Assembly: GCA_903813345.2 (NCBI GenBank)
Contig: CAIIXF020000001.1
Span: 7,693,098-7,757,097, forward strand
Direction of reading: 5' to 3'
Source: Owenia fusiformis
Taxonomy: Eukaryota; Annelida; Polychaeta; Sabellida; Oweniidae
DNA: 64,000 nucleotides
Positions 1-13,200 of the stretch are shown here, in pieces. Made by a program: the position numbers and the translations under genes. The notes beneath the pieces were generated by a model. That model saw only the letters and a list, made by a program, of their open reading frames with translations, was not told the DNA's origin and ran no database searches. Position 1 is the first letter of the stretch. Each line of letters starts with the position of its first letter.

Positions 1-524
1 TGCATAAACTTATTAATGGGAACTTTAAAAGAACTATATAATTATCATTGCATAAACTTATTAATGGGAACTTTAAAAGAACTATATAATTATTATTGCA
101 TTATACTTATCAATGGGAACTTTAAAAGAACTATTTAATTATCATTGCATTATACTTATTAATGGGAACTTTAAAAGAACTATAAAATTATTATTGCATT
201 ATACTTATTAATGGGAACTTTAAAAGAACTATATAATTATTATTGCATTATACTTATTAATGGGAACTTTAAAAGAACTATAAAATTATTATTGCATTAT
301 ACTTATTAATGGGAACTTTAAAAGAACTATATAATTATTATTGCATTATACTTATTAATGGGAACTTTAAAAGAACTATATAATTATTATTGCATTATAC
401 TTATTAATGGGAACTTTAAAAGAACTATATAATTATTATTGCATTATACTTATTAATGGGAACTTTAAAAGAACTATAAAATTATTATTGCATTATACTT
501 ATTAATGGGAACTTTAAAAGAACT
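1..524. repeat. 48-bp tandem repeat (about 11 copies), intronic
   Basis: The window opens inside a minisatellite with a 48-bp period; each unit contains ATGGGAACTTTAAAAGAACT. About 11 copies are visible and the array is cut by the window edge. Units differ by few bases (TATAT/TATAA, ATTATCAT/ATTATTAT), so the array is young or homogenised. It lies in the MTREX intron upstream of the first visible exon. From 525 to 1069 only ordinary AT-rich intron is seen. Confidence 0.95.
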
Positions 525-1069
525 AATATTGACAAAGTGGTCCAAGTGATATATTCAAAATAATACATCAGTAAATAACTGAAGAATTATTTCGAAATTA
601 TTGTATGTGTTTTATGAATACAATAATAATTCAATATACAAAACATGCCATTATTGTGTGAATGTGCCACAAATACTTTCAGTCTCCAAGAATCACTCCC
701 AAGAATACAGGTCCATACAATAGAAACACAGGAATCATGTACACATGAGGTAAACTAGCTATTTTGCTTAATAATGCAGCATATGATAATGGATTTAAGC
801 CAAATCATGTATGTCTTGTACTGAATGAGATCGGCAGCCTGAATGATATTTGTTTATCAAAATTGATCTATTGTCAGAGAATCAAAAAGATAATCAGTCT
901 TTAAGCATTCCATTTTGTTGTCAATCAGTAATTGTTGTTGTTTTATGTTACCTTGGAGAAAATAAACATTAAATTCTGAAGAATCTGTAGAAATATTCTT
1001 TGGGCTATTTTAATAGTAGATAGTTAGTACAGATCTAAACCAGTACATTTTTATCATTAATGATTCCAG

Positions 1070-4000
1070 GTGGCAATCCCACCTGATGCGGAATTCATGC
1101 CTCTGAAACCACCAACTGGTAAACCACCCAAAGAATACCCATTTATACTGGATCCATTCCAAAAGGAAGCCGTGTTGTGCCTTGAGAATAAGGAATCTGT
1201 CTTGGTATCTGCCCATACATCAGCTGGAAAAACTGTCTGTGCAGAGTAAGCCAATTTAGCTATAGTAGAATCATAATCATTGGGCAGTACAATGAACAGA
1301 TGAATAATTAATTTGCTTTATCATTTCCGCTGTAAAAAGTGTGCCAAGGTAAGGAATTTGCTTTTTTATTGTACCTAAAAAAGGTATGATATTGTCGTCA
1401 GTAAAAATCGAGCCAAATTTGTACAGATTCAATTTTATTTCCTTTCCTATTAACGAAGATTAACGCTTAATAATAACATTTTACTTCATCGATTTCGATC
1501 TATTTGTCATCAAAAATTATATAACACTTTAAGAACTCTTATCATGGATAGAGGGAGCACTTTTTATGGTGAATACGGTAATTGTACTGTCTCAAAATTA
1601 ATGTGTTCAATGTTCATGTATTCACAGACATTACCTTTCCAAGTATTCACTAATTATCATATTACATATTACATATATTAATGCCTTTATAAAAATGTAA
1701 GTGTGCTCAATATTAAATTACCTGCAAAAAATACCTAAATGAATACTTTCATGATTATATATCATTTCCAGGTATGCCATAGCATTGTCATTACGTGATA
1801 AACAAAGAGTAATCTACACAACGCCAATAAAAGCACTGAGTAACCAGAAATATCGGGAAATGTATGAGGAATTTCAGGATGTAGGTCTGATGACTGGTGA
1901 TGTTACAATCAATCCATCTGCTAGTTGTCTTATTATGACAACAGAGGTGAGGAATTATATATAACAGTTTAATTTGGCTCTGTAATGATTAAAAAAAATG
2001 GCCATTAAATCAAGAGATTATAACAAAAACAGAACAAATGGTTCTTGTTGCTGACATATTGTTAAAGCCTTAATTCCTGTGATAGCCTTGACAGTAACAA
2101 GCTCCTGTTTCAAATCGCTACATGCGGCATCTGTAATAAATGGCAGGTGGTGACATTTTGCAAGTTAATGCCTTGATTAAAGAGTATTTCAAGTGTTCAT
2201 CGATCCTGTGTAACCACACAGAATTGCTATTTTACACTAAACGTTAAAAAATCAGATCCCTGTTTAGTTATGAATTATTTTATTAAAGGGATAGTAAATA
2301 TTTTCCAAGGCTTAATGCAGCAGAAATTAATTGTATAATAATTGGGTGACTTATGTACGTTATTACATGTTTTAGATCCTCAGGAGTATGCTGTATCGGG
2401 GCTCAGAGGTGATGAGAGAAGTTGCATGGGTTGTCTTTGATGAGATACATTATATGAGAGATAAAGGTAATCTTAATCTTCACCTGTCTTTGTCCTTCAC
2501 CTTAGTGAGATGTACATTATATGAGAGATAAAGGTAATCTTAATCTACACCTGTCTTTGTCCTTCACCCTAGTGAGATGTACATTATATGAGAGATAAAG
2601 GTAATCTTAATCTACACCTGTCTTTGTCCTTCACCCTAGTGAGATGTACATTATATGAGAGATAAAGGTAATCTTAATCTTCACCTGTCTTTGCCCTTCG
2701 CCCTAGTGAGATGTACATTATATGAGAGATAAAGGTAATCTTAATCTTCACCTGTCTTTGTCCTTCGCCCTAGTGAGATGTACATTATATGAGAGATAAA
2801 GGTAATCTTAATCTACACCTGTCTTTGTCCTTCACCCTAGTGAGATGTACATTATATGAGAGATAAAGGTAATCTTAATCTACACCTGTCTTTGTCCTTC
2901 ACCCTAGTGAGATGTACATTATATGAGAGATAAAGGTAATCTTAATCTTCACCTGTCTTTGCCCTTCGCCCTAGTGAGATGTACATTATATGAGAGATAA
3001 AGGTAATCTTAATCTTCACCTGTCTTTGCCCTTCACCCTAGTGAGATGTACATTATATGAGAGATAAAGGTAATCTTAATCTACACCTGTCTTTGTCCTT
3101 CACCCTAGTGAGATGTACATTATATGAGAGATAAAGGTAATCTTAATCTTCACCTGTCTTTGCCCTTCGCCCTAGTGAGATGTACATTATATGAGAGATA
3201 AAGGTAATCTTAATCTTCACCTGTCTTTGCCCTTCGCCCTAGTGAGATGTACATTATATGAGAGATAAAGGTAATCTTAATCTACACCTGTCTTTGTCCT
3301 TCACCCTAGTGAGATGTACATTATATGAGAGATAAAGGTAATCTTAATCTTCACCTGTCTTTGCCCTTCGCCCTAGTGAGATGTACATTATATGAGAGAT
3401 AAAGGTAATCTTAATCTTCACCTGTCTTTGTCCTTCACCCTAGTGAGATGTACATTATATGAGAGATAAAGGTAATCTTAATCCACTACACCTGTCTTTG
3501 TCCTTCACCCTAGTGAGATGTACATTATATGAGAGATAAAGGTAATCTTAATCTTCACCTGTCTTTGCCCTTCGCCCTAGTGAGATGTACATTATATGAG
3601 AGATAAAGGTAATCTTAATCTACACCTGTCTTTGTCCTTCACCCTAGTGAGATGTACATTATATGAGAGATAAAGGTAATCTTAATCTTCACCTGTCTTT
3701 GCCCTTCGCCCTAGTGAGATGTACATTATATGAGAGATAAAGGTAATCTTAATCTACACCTGTCTTTGTCCTTCACCCTAGTGAGATGTACATTATATGA
3801 GAGATAAAGGCAATCTTAATCTTCACCTGTCTTTGTCCTTCACCCCAGTGAGATGTACATTATATGAGAGATAAAGGTGATCTTAATCTACTACACCTGT
3901 CTTTGTCTTTCACCCTAGTGAGATGTACATTATATGAGAGATAAAGGTGATCTTAATCTACTACACCTGTCTTTGTCCTTCACCCTGGTGAGATTGTAGA

Positions 4001-7000
4001 AAGTATTGTAATAATCAGTCATAAACTTATAATTATTTCCTTTATTTTTTTTCATTTTTTTTCATGACAGTTGTATTTTCACTTTTATTAATAAAATTGT
4101 TAAATAGCTGCATTGATCTTATTAAATTCTTCCATTTTTGGTTGGTATTTGCTTAATCCTTTATGATACACTATATTTTTATGTCACCAGCAGAAGTGGT
4201 GACATATTGTAGTCTTCGAACATTTTTGTGGCTGGTGTTCAGCAAGTGGCGTTCAGCATTCAGCAGTTGGTGTTTGGCATCTGTAACAGTGTTCGGCATT
4301 GGGTGTTTGTGTTGCAATGAGCAGGTGTTGATATTTTGTATGTTAATACCTTGTTTATGATTATAATACTCGTCATTCTGTTTTATTGTGAACCTGTAGA
4401 AAGAGGAGTTGTGTGGGAGGAGACGATTATTCTACTACCAGATAATGTGCATTATGTATTCTTATCTGCCACTATTCCAAATGCCAGGCAGTTTGCTGAA
4501 TGGATATGCTACCTACATAAACAGGTTAGTGATGGCGGCTGTTTGCAGTGCAGTTTTATAGGTCCATCCCATAATTTCTTCAACATATGAGAGATATCAA
4601 AAATAGCAAGCATCGCCACTCACCAGGCTGTTACTGTTATATTTAGTCTCAGAAATGAATTGAAGTTGAATTGGTATTATTACAAATGAAATATACAGAT
4701 GATGCTTTAGTATATTAAGAATTTAAAAACATTCAATAGTCCCTTTTGTTAATAGAACATTTTACAAGTCCAAAATAACCATCTCCATCCAGATCTGTAA
4801 GAACTTAAGGGTTAAAACCCGAGGGTTAAGAAAACCACCAATCAGATATTGTTAGATAACATGACATACTCATTGGGATGGTTAACTGAACAATTATGGT
4901 ATTTTATATTTCCAGCCCTGCCATGTTGTATATACAGAATACAGACCAGTACCATTGCAGCATTATATATTTCCATCTGGGGGTGATGGTTTACATTTAG
5001 TGGTGGATGAAAATGTAAGTAGGATTTGATATTATCCAATCAGACTGACCATATACAAGTTGAAATCATTCGCTGATCTTCAGGAATGCTTTTCTGCTGT
5101 ATTTTCTGCATCATCCTGGCTTAAATAACCCTACATTTGATTGTATTTAAATTTTTGTGTCACCACCATTTTGTATGTTAATGCCTTGTTGTTAGATGTC
5201 ATGTTATAGTCATATTTGAGTAAAAAGGGTTATCAAAAATTTAAGAGAGAAACTTGGAATAGAAACATTACTTATTAACTTTTATTATGTCCCCACCACA
5301 TAGTGTGGGGCCATATTGTCGGCCTAGGCGCGTTCGTCTGTCTGTCCGTCCATCCGTCCGTCCGTCCGTACCTCCGGGAGTTTTCTCCAAAACTGCTCCA
5401 GATATCACCTTCAAATTTTCAGGGATAACTTATGAGTGCATACAGATGTGGATGAAAAAAATTTAATTCGATACCTACTTCCTGTCGGCCATTTTGAAGT
5501 CAAATGCTAAAATCCTTGCCTGCAAACTTTAAGAAAAACGGCTTCACAGTTGCTTTTAAAACTTTAACATCTTGTTCAGCTCACTTCATTCTAGATCTGA
5601 TTAGGTTTTGGACCTGTTAGCTCAGTCATGTCAGCCATTTTGAATGTCTTAAGAAAAGTTAGCGCACAATAATACTTTGTATCATATTGAATGGTGTTTT
5701 TGAGTTTTCATACTTTAACTATTTAGTAACTTTATAAATAATTTCGGATGTACTTTGTTGTAAAAGCTTATGTTATTGTTAACAGTCGTTATATGTGATA
5801 ATTTTGTAAAAAGAAATCAGCAAAAACTCATAATCACTTTTTTATTGTCGGCCATTTTGGATTTTTCCGTCCTAAAATCTTGTCTGTGAAGTCTTGTCTA
5901 CATGTTTCCAGGTGTACCGTTCGGTGGATCAATTTCAAATTTTCAGGGATGATTCATAGTATAAAATCTAGATGTGACTAGTTTTTTGGCATTCTGGGTA
6001 AATGTCAAGGCAGCCATTTTGGATTTTCCGTCCTAAAATCTTGTCTGTAAAGTCTTGTCTACTTGTTTTCAGGTGAACCGTTTGGTAGATCAATTTCAAA
6101 TTTTCAGGGATGATTCATAGTATAAAAATCTAGATGTGATTAGTTTTTTGGCATTCTGGGTAAATGTCAAGGCAGCCATTTTGGATTTTCCGTCCTAAAG
6201 TCTTGTCTGTAAAGTCTTGTCTACGCATTTCCAGGTGAACTGTTCTGTAGATCAATTTCAAATTTTCAGGGATGATTTTTAGTATGAAAATCTAGATCTG
6301 ATTAGTTTTCTGGCATTCTGGATAAATGTCAAGGCAGCCATTTTGGATTTTCCGTCTTAAAATCTTGCCTGTAAAGTCTTGTCTATGCGTTTTTAGGTGA
6401 ACCATTTGGTAGATCAATTTCAAATTTTCAGGGATGATTCTTAGTGTGAAAATCTACATCTGATTAGTTTTTTGGCATTCTGTGTAAATGTCAAGGCAGC
6501 CATTTTGGATTTTCTGTCCTAAAATCTTGTCTGTAAAGTCTTGTCTATGCGTTTTCAGGTGAACCATTTGGTAGATCAATGTCATATTTTCAGGGATGAT
6601 TCTTAGTATGAAAATCTAGAAACAGATTAGTTTTTTGACATTCTGGGTAAATGTCAAGGCAGCCATTTTGGATTTTCCATCCTAAAATCTTGTCTGTAAA
6701 GTCTTGTTTACATGTTTTCTGGTTAACTGTGTGACTGTGTTGATCAATTAAAAATTTTCAGGGGTGGTTCTTAGTTTGAAAATCTAGAACTAACTAAATT
6801 TTTGACATTCTGGGTAAATTTTAAGGTGGCCATTTTGGATTTTCCGTCCTCAAATTGTGTTGGTTAAGTCTTGTCTACTCATTTTCAGGATAACCATTTG
6901 ATGGGATCACCCATAGGTGGGGACATTTTGTACATATTTGTGTTCTTGTTTACTGTTTATATTTTTAAGACCTCCTGATTTAACATTATAATATGCTGTC

Positions 7001-7204
7001 ATTGACAGAAATCACAGTGAAAGCTACGATAGCTACATACATTTACAACATGAATCTGTCTCGTAAACCTAAACATAGTGTACACTATATTCTAGGGTGA
7101 GTTTCGAGAAGAGAACTTTAATACTGCAATGGCTGTCCTGAAAGATAGCAATGCTGGCAAGGCTGGACAGTGGGGGAAGAAAGGGGGGCAGAAGGGTGGG
7201 AAAG
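1070..7204 (+). CDS. MTREX: MTREX exons 1-6 of window: RecA1 and start of RecA2
   Basis: Exons (all + strand): 1070-1245, 1772-1946, 2376-2466, 4400-4524, 4916-5014, 7096-7204. The first begins in phase 0 at VAIPPDAEF and carries motif I ([12 protein letters not shown]-binding). The second encodes [16 protein letters not shown] and MTGDVTINP. The third encodes [12 protein letters not shown] and the DEIH box. The fourth carries motif III ([14 protein letters not shown]). The fifth encodes [17 protein letters not shown]. The sixth encodes [10 protein letters not shown] and a Gly/Lys-rich stretch that corresponds to the variable linker in Mtr4 proteins. Splice phases are compatible throughout (for example K|E across 2466/4400). 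The numbering starts inside the gene because the first coding exon(s) are not in the window. Confidence 0.95.
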
Positions 7205-10200
7205 GTAAGAAAAACCACCCATTACATACAATCCAACCTATTCCATGACATATGCTTACTCCCCTTATTTGGAGTAATTGGCAAGTCTAAAAAACACCCC
7301 TTTATAAAAAAGTGGACTGGCCCAAGTGGCCAATATCGATCCCCAACTCATTATGTATTCATATTTAATTCTTGCCACGTAGGAGTAATTGGAAAATTTT
7401 TCAAGTCAATATATATCGTACGATCTATTTACTCAACAAATTTCTGTTACTTATAAGTCAGAATTTGTTTTTTGAATAGAGAGTATCATAGTCATAACAT
7501 TAGTCTAGTATGGCAGAACAGGGCTCTATTCAGGGTGAAATTACTTCTGAATTGAACTTGAACGGTCCCTCGACCTCGTCAACTTTGACCGGGAATGAAG
7601 TGATAAACGACGTCTCTTTGGCTACCACATCCGTCACAGATTATGTCCAATCCTTAGTGGAAGAGGCGGTGACTAGGAAAATGGCTACCCTTGGAAACAG
7701 GCCACCAACGAGACCTCCTTCTGACCGTAGAAGCCCGTCTTCAAGCTATTTACACAACTTGGAATACTCGCTTCCGAGAGAGCAGTCCCCCCGGAGCAGT
7801 AAGAAGGCCGTAGAGACGGGAAAACGAGGTAACGATTCGCACCGAAATGACACCAAATTTCGTGACTACAACTATTCCGCCACACACCACGTGGACGTAA
7901 GTAGGTCAACTTTTCGAAATCGTTCAAGATCTCCCGTTTCTCAGCTTAGAAGCCCTTCTAGATTGTCTCACCACTCCTACTCTCACACTAATAGACCCTC
8001 TGATAGTTCGCCGAGTAGGATTTCCGGGACTTCACGTCAGGGAACTCAGAATTCACGATCCATTATCAACAATTTTAGTTCCAAAATTTCACAATCTCAA
8101 AATTCAGATTCTAAACCTCGTATTTTGGATTCTGATGACAACGAGCCGTCTAAATCTAAGTCCTCTGAAGAAGAAGCGGTCTTGTTAGTTCGTTCCTTAT
8201 GGGATTCAACCATATCAGCCTTAGAAATTGACCAAGTCAACAGCTCCACTAATTCTAAAGAATCTTTGACTAGGGTAGCTCTCCAGAAAGTTGATGAATC
8301 TTCAGTCACTAAAGCTTCATTACCTTGTCCCCCAGTGTTCCATCAGTTGGTGCAGAATATCAATAATCAGATCTCATCTGCCACTTCCGGTTTCAACACA
8401 AAGGGAAAACTCTTCAGAATCAAATCTTCAAATTATAGATTAGCCAAGGGAGATGATTCAGTCGTACGGCCCCTCAAACTCAATAATTCACTTGGAAACT
8501 TAGTCCCAAATGATAAAACCTTCAGTGATTTCTTCAAGAATGCTGATACTAAAACTCAACTCTCCAATAAAAACTGGAAGGGTCTCGAAGAGAACTTGAG
8601 GGCTGTCCTTCAACCTTTGGTGTACTCAGAGTGGTATATAGGTTCTGTTTCAAAGTTAGTTACCCAACTCACAGCACACTTATCCAACAACACGGATCCA
8701 CTAGTTACCCAGTTGTTAGATTCCATGGGCGATTTACTCCTTAGGGGTTCGACAGCCTCTGTTACTGCTACTGAAGGTATTCTCAAGACTCTCACCAACT
8801 CAGCATTACTTCAACGTGATCTGATTCAAGAACAAGTACCAACACGCTTCCGCGAATCTATGAGGGTACTACCAGTTGAGCATACATCTACCACTTTGTA
8901 TCCAGAGTCACAACTTAAAGATTTGGTTGACTCAGCCTCCTCAAATCTGACAAACCAAGCACTAGTTACCTTGGCCCAGTCCAGTTCTAGATCTAGTAAA
9001 GACAAAGACAGGTCCCAACGCCAATCCAGGTCTGACTACAGGAAGAAATCTTCTAACAAAGATTGGTCCAAATCACAAGACAAACCCAAGTCAGATTTTC
9101 GTGATTCCAAGAAGAAATACGACAATAAAGGTGGTAAGCACTTCAACAAAGACAACAGATTCTCCAAGAAGTGACCATTCTATGATCCCAATCTTCACAA
9201 TTCCTCCATTTCCAGGACCTGTAGGGGGAAGATTGATGTTTTTCCTTCCGAATTGGAAGCTGTTAACGGAAGATCCGTTTATACTGAAGATGATCCAGGT
9301 AGGATACATCCCACAGATGAATTCAACTGTGACGTTATGCACCGAACCAAACCAGTTCGAGTCTTCAACATCGAGCAAAGCAGCTCGTTTCAGCAGAGTG
9401 GTAGAGGACCTTCTGCAAAAGAATGCTGTAGAAGAAGTTCTAAACAGACATTCCCCAGGGTTTTACAGCAATCTATTCTTGGTCAAGAAGAAGAATGGAG
9501 AAGACAGACCCGTCATCAATTTGAGAACTTTAAATCAAGTCTTAATAGTTCCCAAATTCAAAATGGAAACAGTACAGCAGTACATGACCTCCTTCCAACA
9601 AGGCGAATGGGCAGTATCCTTGGACCTTCGGGATGCTTATCTTCATATAATGATGAAAGAGAACTTCCGGAAGTATCTCCGTTTTGTTGTCAATGGAAAC
9701 ATTCTGCAATTTCGAGTCCTGCCTTTCGGTCTGGCAACAGCACCGATGATATTCACCAAGATCCTGGAACCCCTAGCCTCGTTCTTCCACAAGCTCGGGA
9801 TAAAACTCCACCGGTATTTAGACGATTGGTTAATCCGAGGAGCATCGCCACAGGAAGTCTCAGATCACCTATGGATTGTGATGACGGTGACGGAAAACCT
9901 TGGCTTCATCATCAATCACAAGAAATCGCAGTTGATTCCGTTGCAGATCTTCGACTATGTAGGTGTACGGTGGGACCTTCATCTAGGGATGTCCTATCCC
10001 CCCCAGGACAGAATAGACAAAATTCTACAACTAACAGACTGGTTCCTCACAGAAAGTCGAGCAACAGCCAAGCAGTGGATGTCTCTTCTGGGATTACTGG
10101 CATCAGCAGAGAAACAAGTCCCACTGGGGAGATTACACATGAGGTTCCTCCAACAATGCCTGTCTCAGAATTGGTCTCAACTCAGAGATCCATTGGACAA

Positions 10201-13200
10201 GATGATAACAGTAGATTGTACTGCAAGATTGGACCTGTTGTGGTGGAATCAAGGCCAGCATCTGGAGAAAGGGATGACTTTAGCTCCATTTTCACCAGAA
10301 GTGACAATATTCACAGATGCTTCAACAGCGATGTGGGGTGCTCACATGGATCGGAACATATCGAAAGAGTGCTGTGGAAACTGGTCCCAATCAGAATCCA
10401 ACAACCACATAAACTGGCTGGAACTAAAAGCCATACAGAAAGCCCTTCAACACTTTCAGACTCACCTCCAAGGAAAGATGGTGTTAATTTGTGCAGACAA
10501 CACAACTGCGACAACCTACCTCAACAAACAAGGGGGAACACAGTCAGCAAAACTGACAGAGTTATCTCGACAGATATGGTTATGGGCCGATTTACATCAA
10601 GTCCGTCTTCGCGCAAGACATGTGCCAGGTCGACTGAATCGAAGAGCAGATCTGTTGAGCCGGGGAAACCAGATAGTTGCGACAGAATGGTCCTTACATC
10701 CAGCAGTTGTCAAACAGATGTTCAAGATATGGGGAACTCCAAATCTAGACATGATGGCGACATGCTACAACAACCAACTACCAGTGTATGTCTCACCAAT
10801 ACAAGATCAAGCAGCTTGGGCAACAGACGCTCTATCCCTAAGCTGGCAAAATCTTCATCTGTACATCTATCCCCCCACGCCAGTGATAGGATTAGTTCTA
10901 CAAAAGATAAAGGATCACGACTGTTTAGCTCTAGCAATCCTTCCAAAATGGCAGAATCAGCCGTGGTTCCCAGAACTATTGGATCTTCTAGTGGACTATC
11001 CAAGGGAAATCCCCCCATGGGAGAAACTTCTCAAAATGCCAAGAAGTCAGATCTTCCATCAAAATCCAGAACTTTTCCATCTTCACGCTTGCAAACTCTC
11101 ACGAAATCTCTCACTCAGAAGGGTTTTTCAACACAAGTGTCAAAAAGAATCGCATCAGATGCTAGAAGACCTTCCACCAACAGAGTCTATGATGCCAAAT
11201 GGAAGAAGTTCTCTATTTGGTGTTCTGAGAGGAATCTGGATCCCTGCACAGTCTCTGTTCCAGAAATAGCTGACTTCTTACTTTATCTTCATTCAGTAAA
11301 GAAGTTAACAGTGAGTACCATTGAAGGTTATAGAACTGTCATCAATCAAGTCCTTCAACAATCAAGTGGCACATCACTCTCGTCGACTCAAGAAATCTCT
11401 GATCTGATCCATTCTTTCAAATTAGAAGATGCTCAGCCTAAAGATCTGATGCCTAAGTGGGATCTAGTGTTTGAACTACACGAGTTAACCAAACCTCCCT
11501 TCGAACCAATGTCGACAGCTGATCTCAAACACGTATCGTGGAAGACACTTTTCCTTCTACTGTTAGCTTCAGGGAAAAGACGTTCTGACATCCATGCCAT
11601 AGACATTAGGCGTATACAATGGACTAGAAACAACTTGGAAGCGGTACTTTTCCCTTTTGTTGGTTTCCTGCCGAAATCATTGAATTGCGCAGAAGGACAG
11701 TCCAGATTCCAACCAGTCACCATCAAGGCTCTAGCTAATTTCGTTGGAAATGAAACGCCAGATAAATTCTTATGTCCTGTGAGGGCCCTAAGATATTATC
11801 TTCAAGCCACAGTTCCTATCAGAGGATCCAGAAATAGACTTTTCATCCCCTTCAAGAAAGGATGCAGTTCTGATGTACACCCTAACACTCTCTCTAGTTG
11901 GGTGAAACAACTGTTGAACTATGCCTACAAGAATGCCTCAGAAGAAAGCAAGTTACAAGGGAAGATACGACCACATGAGACAAGAGCCATATCTTCCTCA
12001 CTAGCTCTACAAGCCAATGCCTCATTAACAGCACTCTTCAAGACCTGTTCATGGGCATCCCACAACACCTTCACAAGTTACTACCTCAGAGATGTGACTG
12101 TAATGGAGAAAGGCATGCACAAGCTGGGCCCGGTGGTACTAGCTGGCACTCTCTGCAACTTTTAGACATAAGTGTTTCTTCACTCACTCTATATCTGCAG
12201 ATGGATTCACGTGGGAAGCTTGGCCTCGACTGTTTTGCAGAAGGGTTCAACTCAACTAGCTTGTGACCTGGACCCTTGAAGAACTGCAACGGTTACCTCG
12301 TTTGGTTTAAACGGCCCTTTCTTGGTTAACCAGTCTCTATTCATAGGAGTTGGTCATTACCCTTAAATGGCTAAGACTGCTCACTCTGATAGGACATAAC
12401 AGTCTCCAGTTGGACATGTAACAGCCTCCGTCTTGGATCCAACTAGCAGATGGGGGTAATGGTACATGTACTATTCTTTGGGTGACATCTCATTAGGATG
12501 GTAATATAGTTCTTTTGTACTTTTAGTAACGAGGTCCCCACCTCCTTAACTTTTTATTCAGCATATGTCATGGAATAGGTTGGATTGTATGTAATTGAGA
12601 AATTTTACCAGTAAATTTTCTATTAATTACAATACAAACCTATTCCATGACCAGAGGCCCACCCAGCCTCCCCGCCTTTGGGAAAATGGAGGTTATTTAT
12701 TTATTTTGTTAGCGTATTAAATATGAATACATAATGAGTTGGGGATCGATATTGGCCACTTGGGCCAGTCCACTTTTTTATAAAGGGGTGTTTTTTAGAC
12801 TTGCCAATTACTCCAAATAAGGGGAGTAAGCATATGTCATGGAATAGGTTTGTATTGTAATTAATAGAAAATTTACTGGTAAAATTTCTCAATTTATTTC
12901 ATGCAGAAGTCTTTACAGTTGTTCTTATAATAGTCATGTATGCTGTATAAAGATAAATTAAAATTCATCAATATATTAACCCAAGAGCATGAGGTGGTAA
13001 AAGCAACAGTACATAGAATGATATTCTGTTATTTTGTTTGTATTACTGTATATAACTTGATTATTTTTTTCACAATATATTACCCTTAGCAGAAGTGTAA
13101 AACATATAGAGGGCTCTGTACAATCACTTTCCAGTTATCTAGTTAGTTCAATAGGCAGTACTAGACCCACACAAAGCATAACTATTATATTCATATTTTT

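Larger units (their letters stand above)
7221..12895 (+). mobile_element. Intact DIRS-type tyrosine-recombinase retroelement in MTREX intron 6
   Basis: About 5.7 kb with the full DIRS layout: inverted terminal repeats, gag-like ORF, reverse transcriptase/RNase H ORF, tyrosine recombinase ORF, and an internal complementary region. The inverted repeats (7237-7369 and 12716-12848) are identical over 133 bp. The internal complementary region at 12561-12651 is complementary to both outer ends joined together, as expected for the template that restores the ends through a circular intermediate. All three ORFs are open, which suggests recent insertion. It lies in the same orientation as MTREX, starting 16 nt after the exon 6 donor. 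No target-site duplication is expected for this class and none was sought as proof. Confidence 0.93.

Noticed and set aside
1-3990. Regular repeats that superficially resemble a CRISPR array
   Set aside because: Units are contiguous and uniform with no unique spacers, and the surroundings are spliced eukaryotic genes.
7151-7456. 101-codon frame across the MTREX exon 6 donor into the DIRS left repeat
   Set aside because: Frame openness is accidental; it mixes an exon end with inverted terminal repeat sequence, and the mirror frame appears at 12701-12892.
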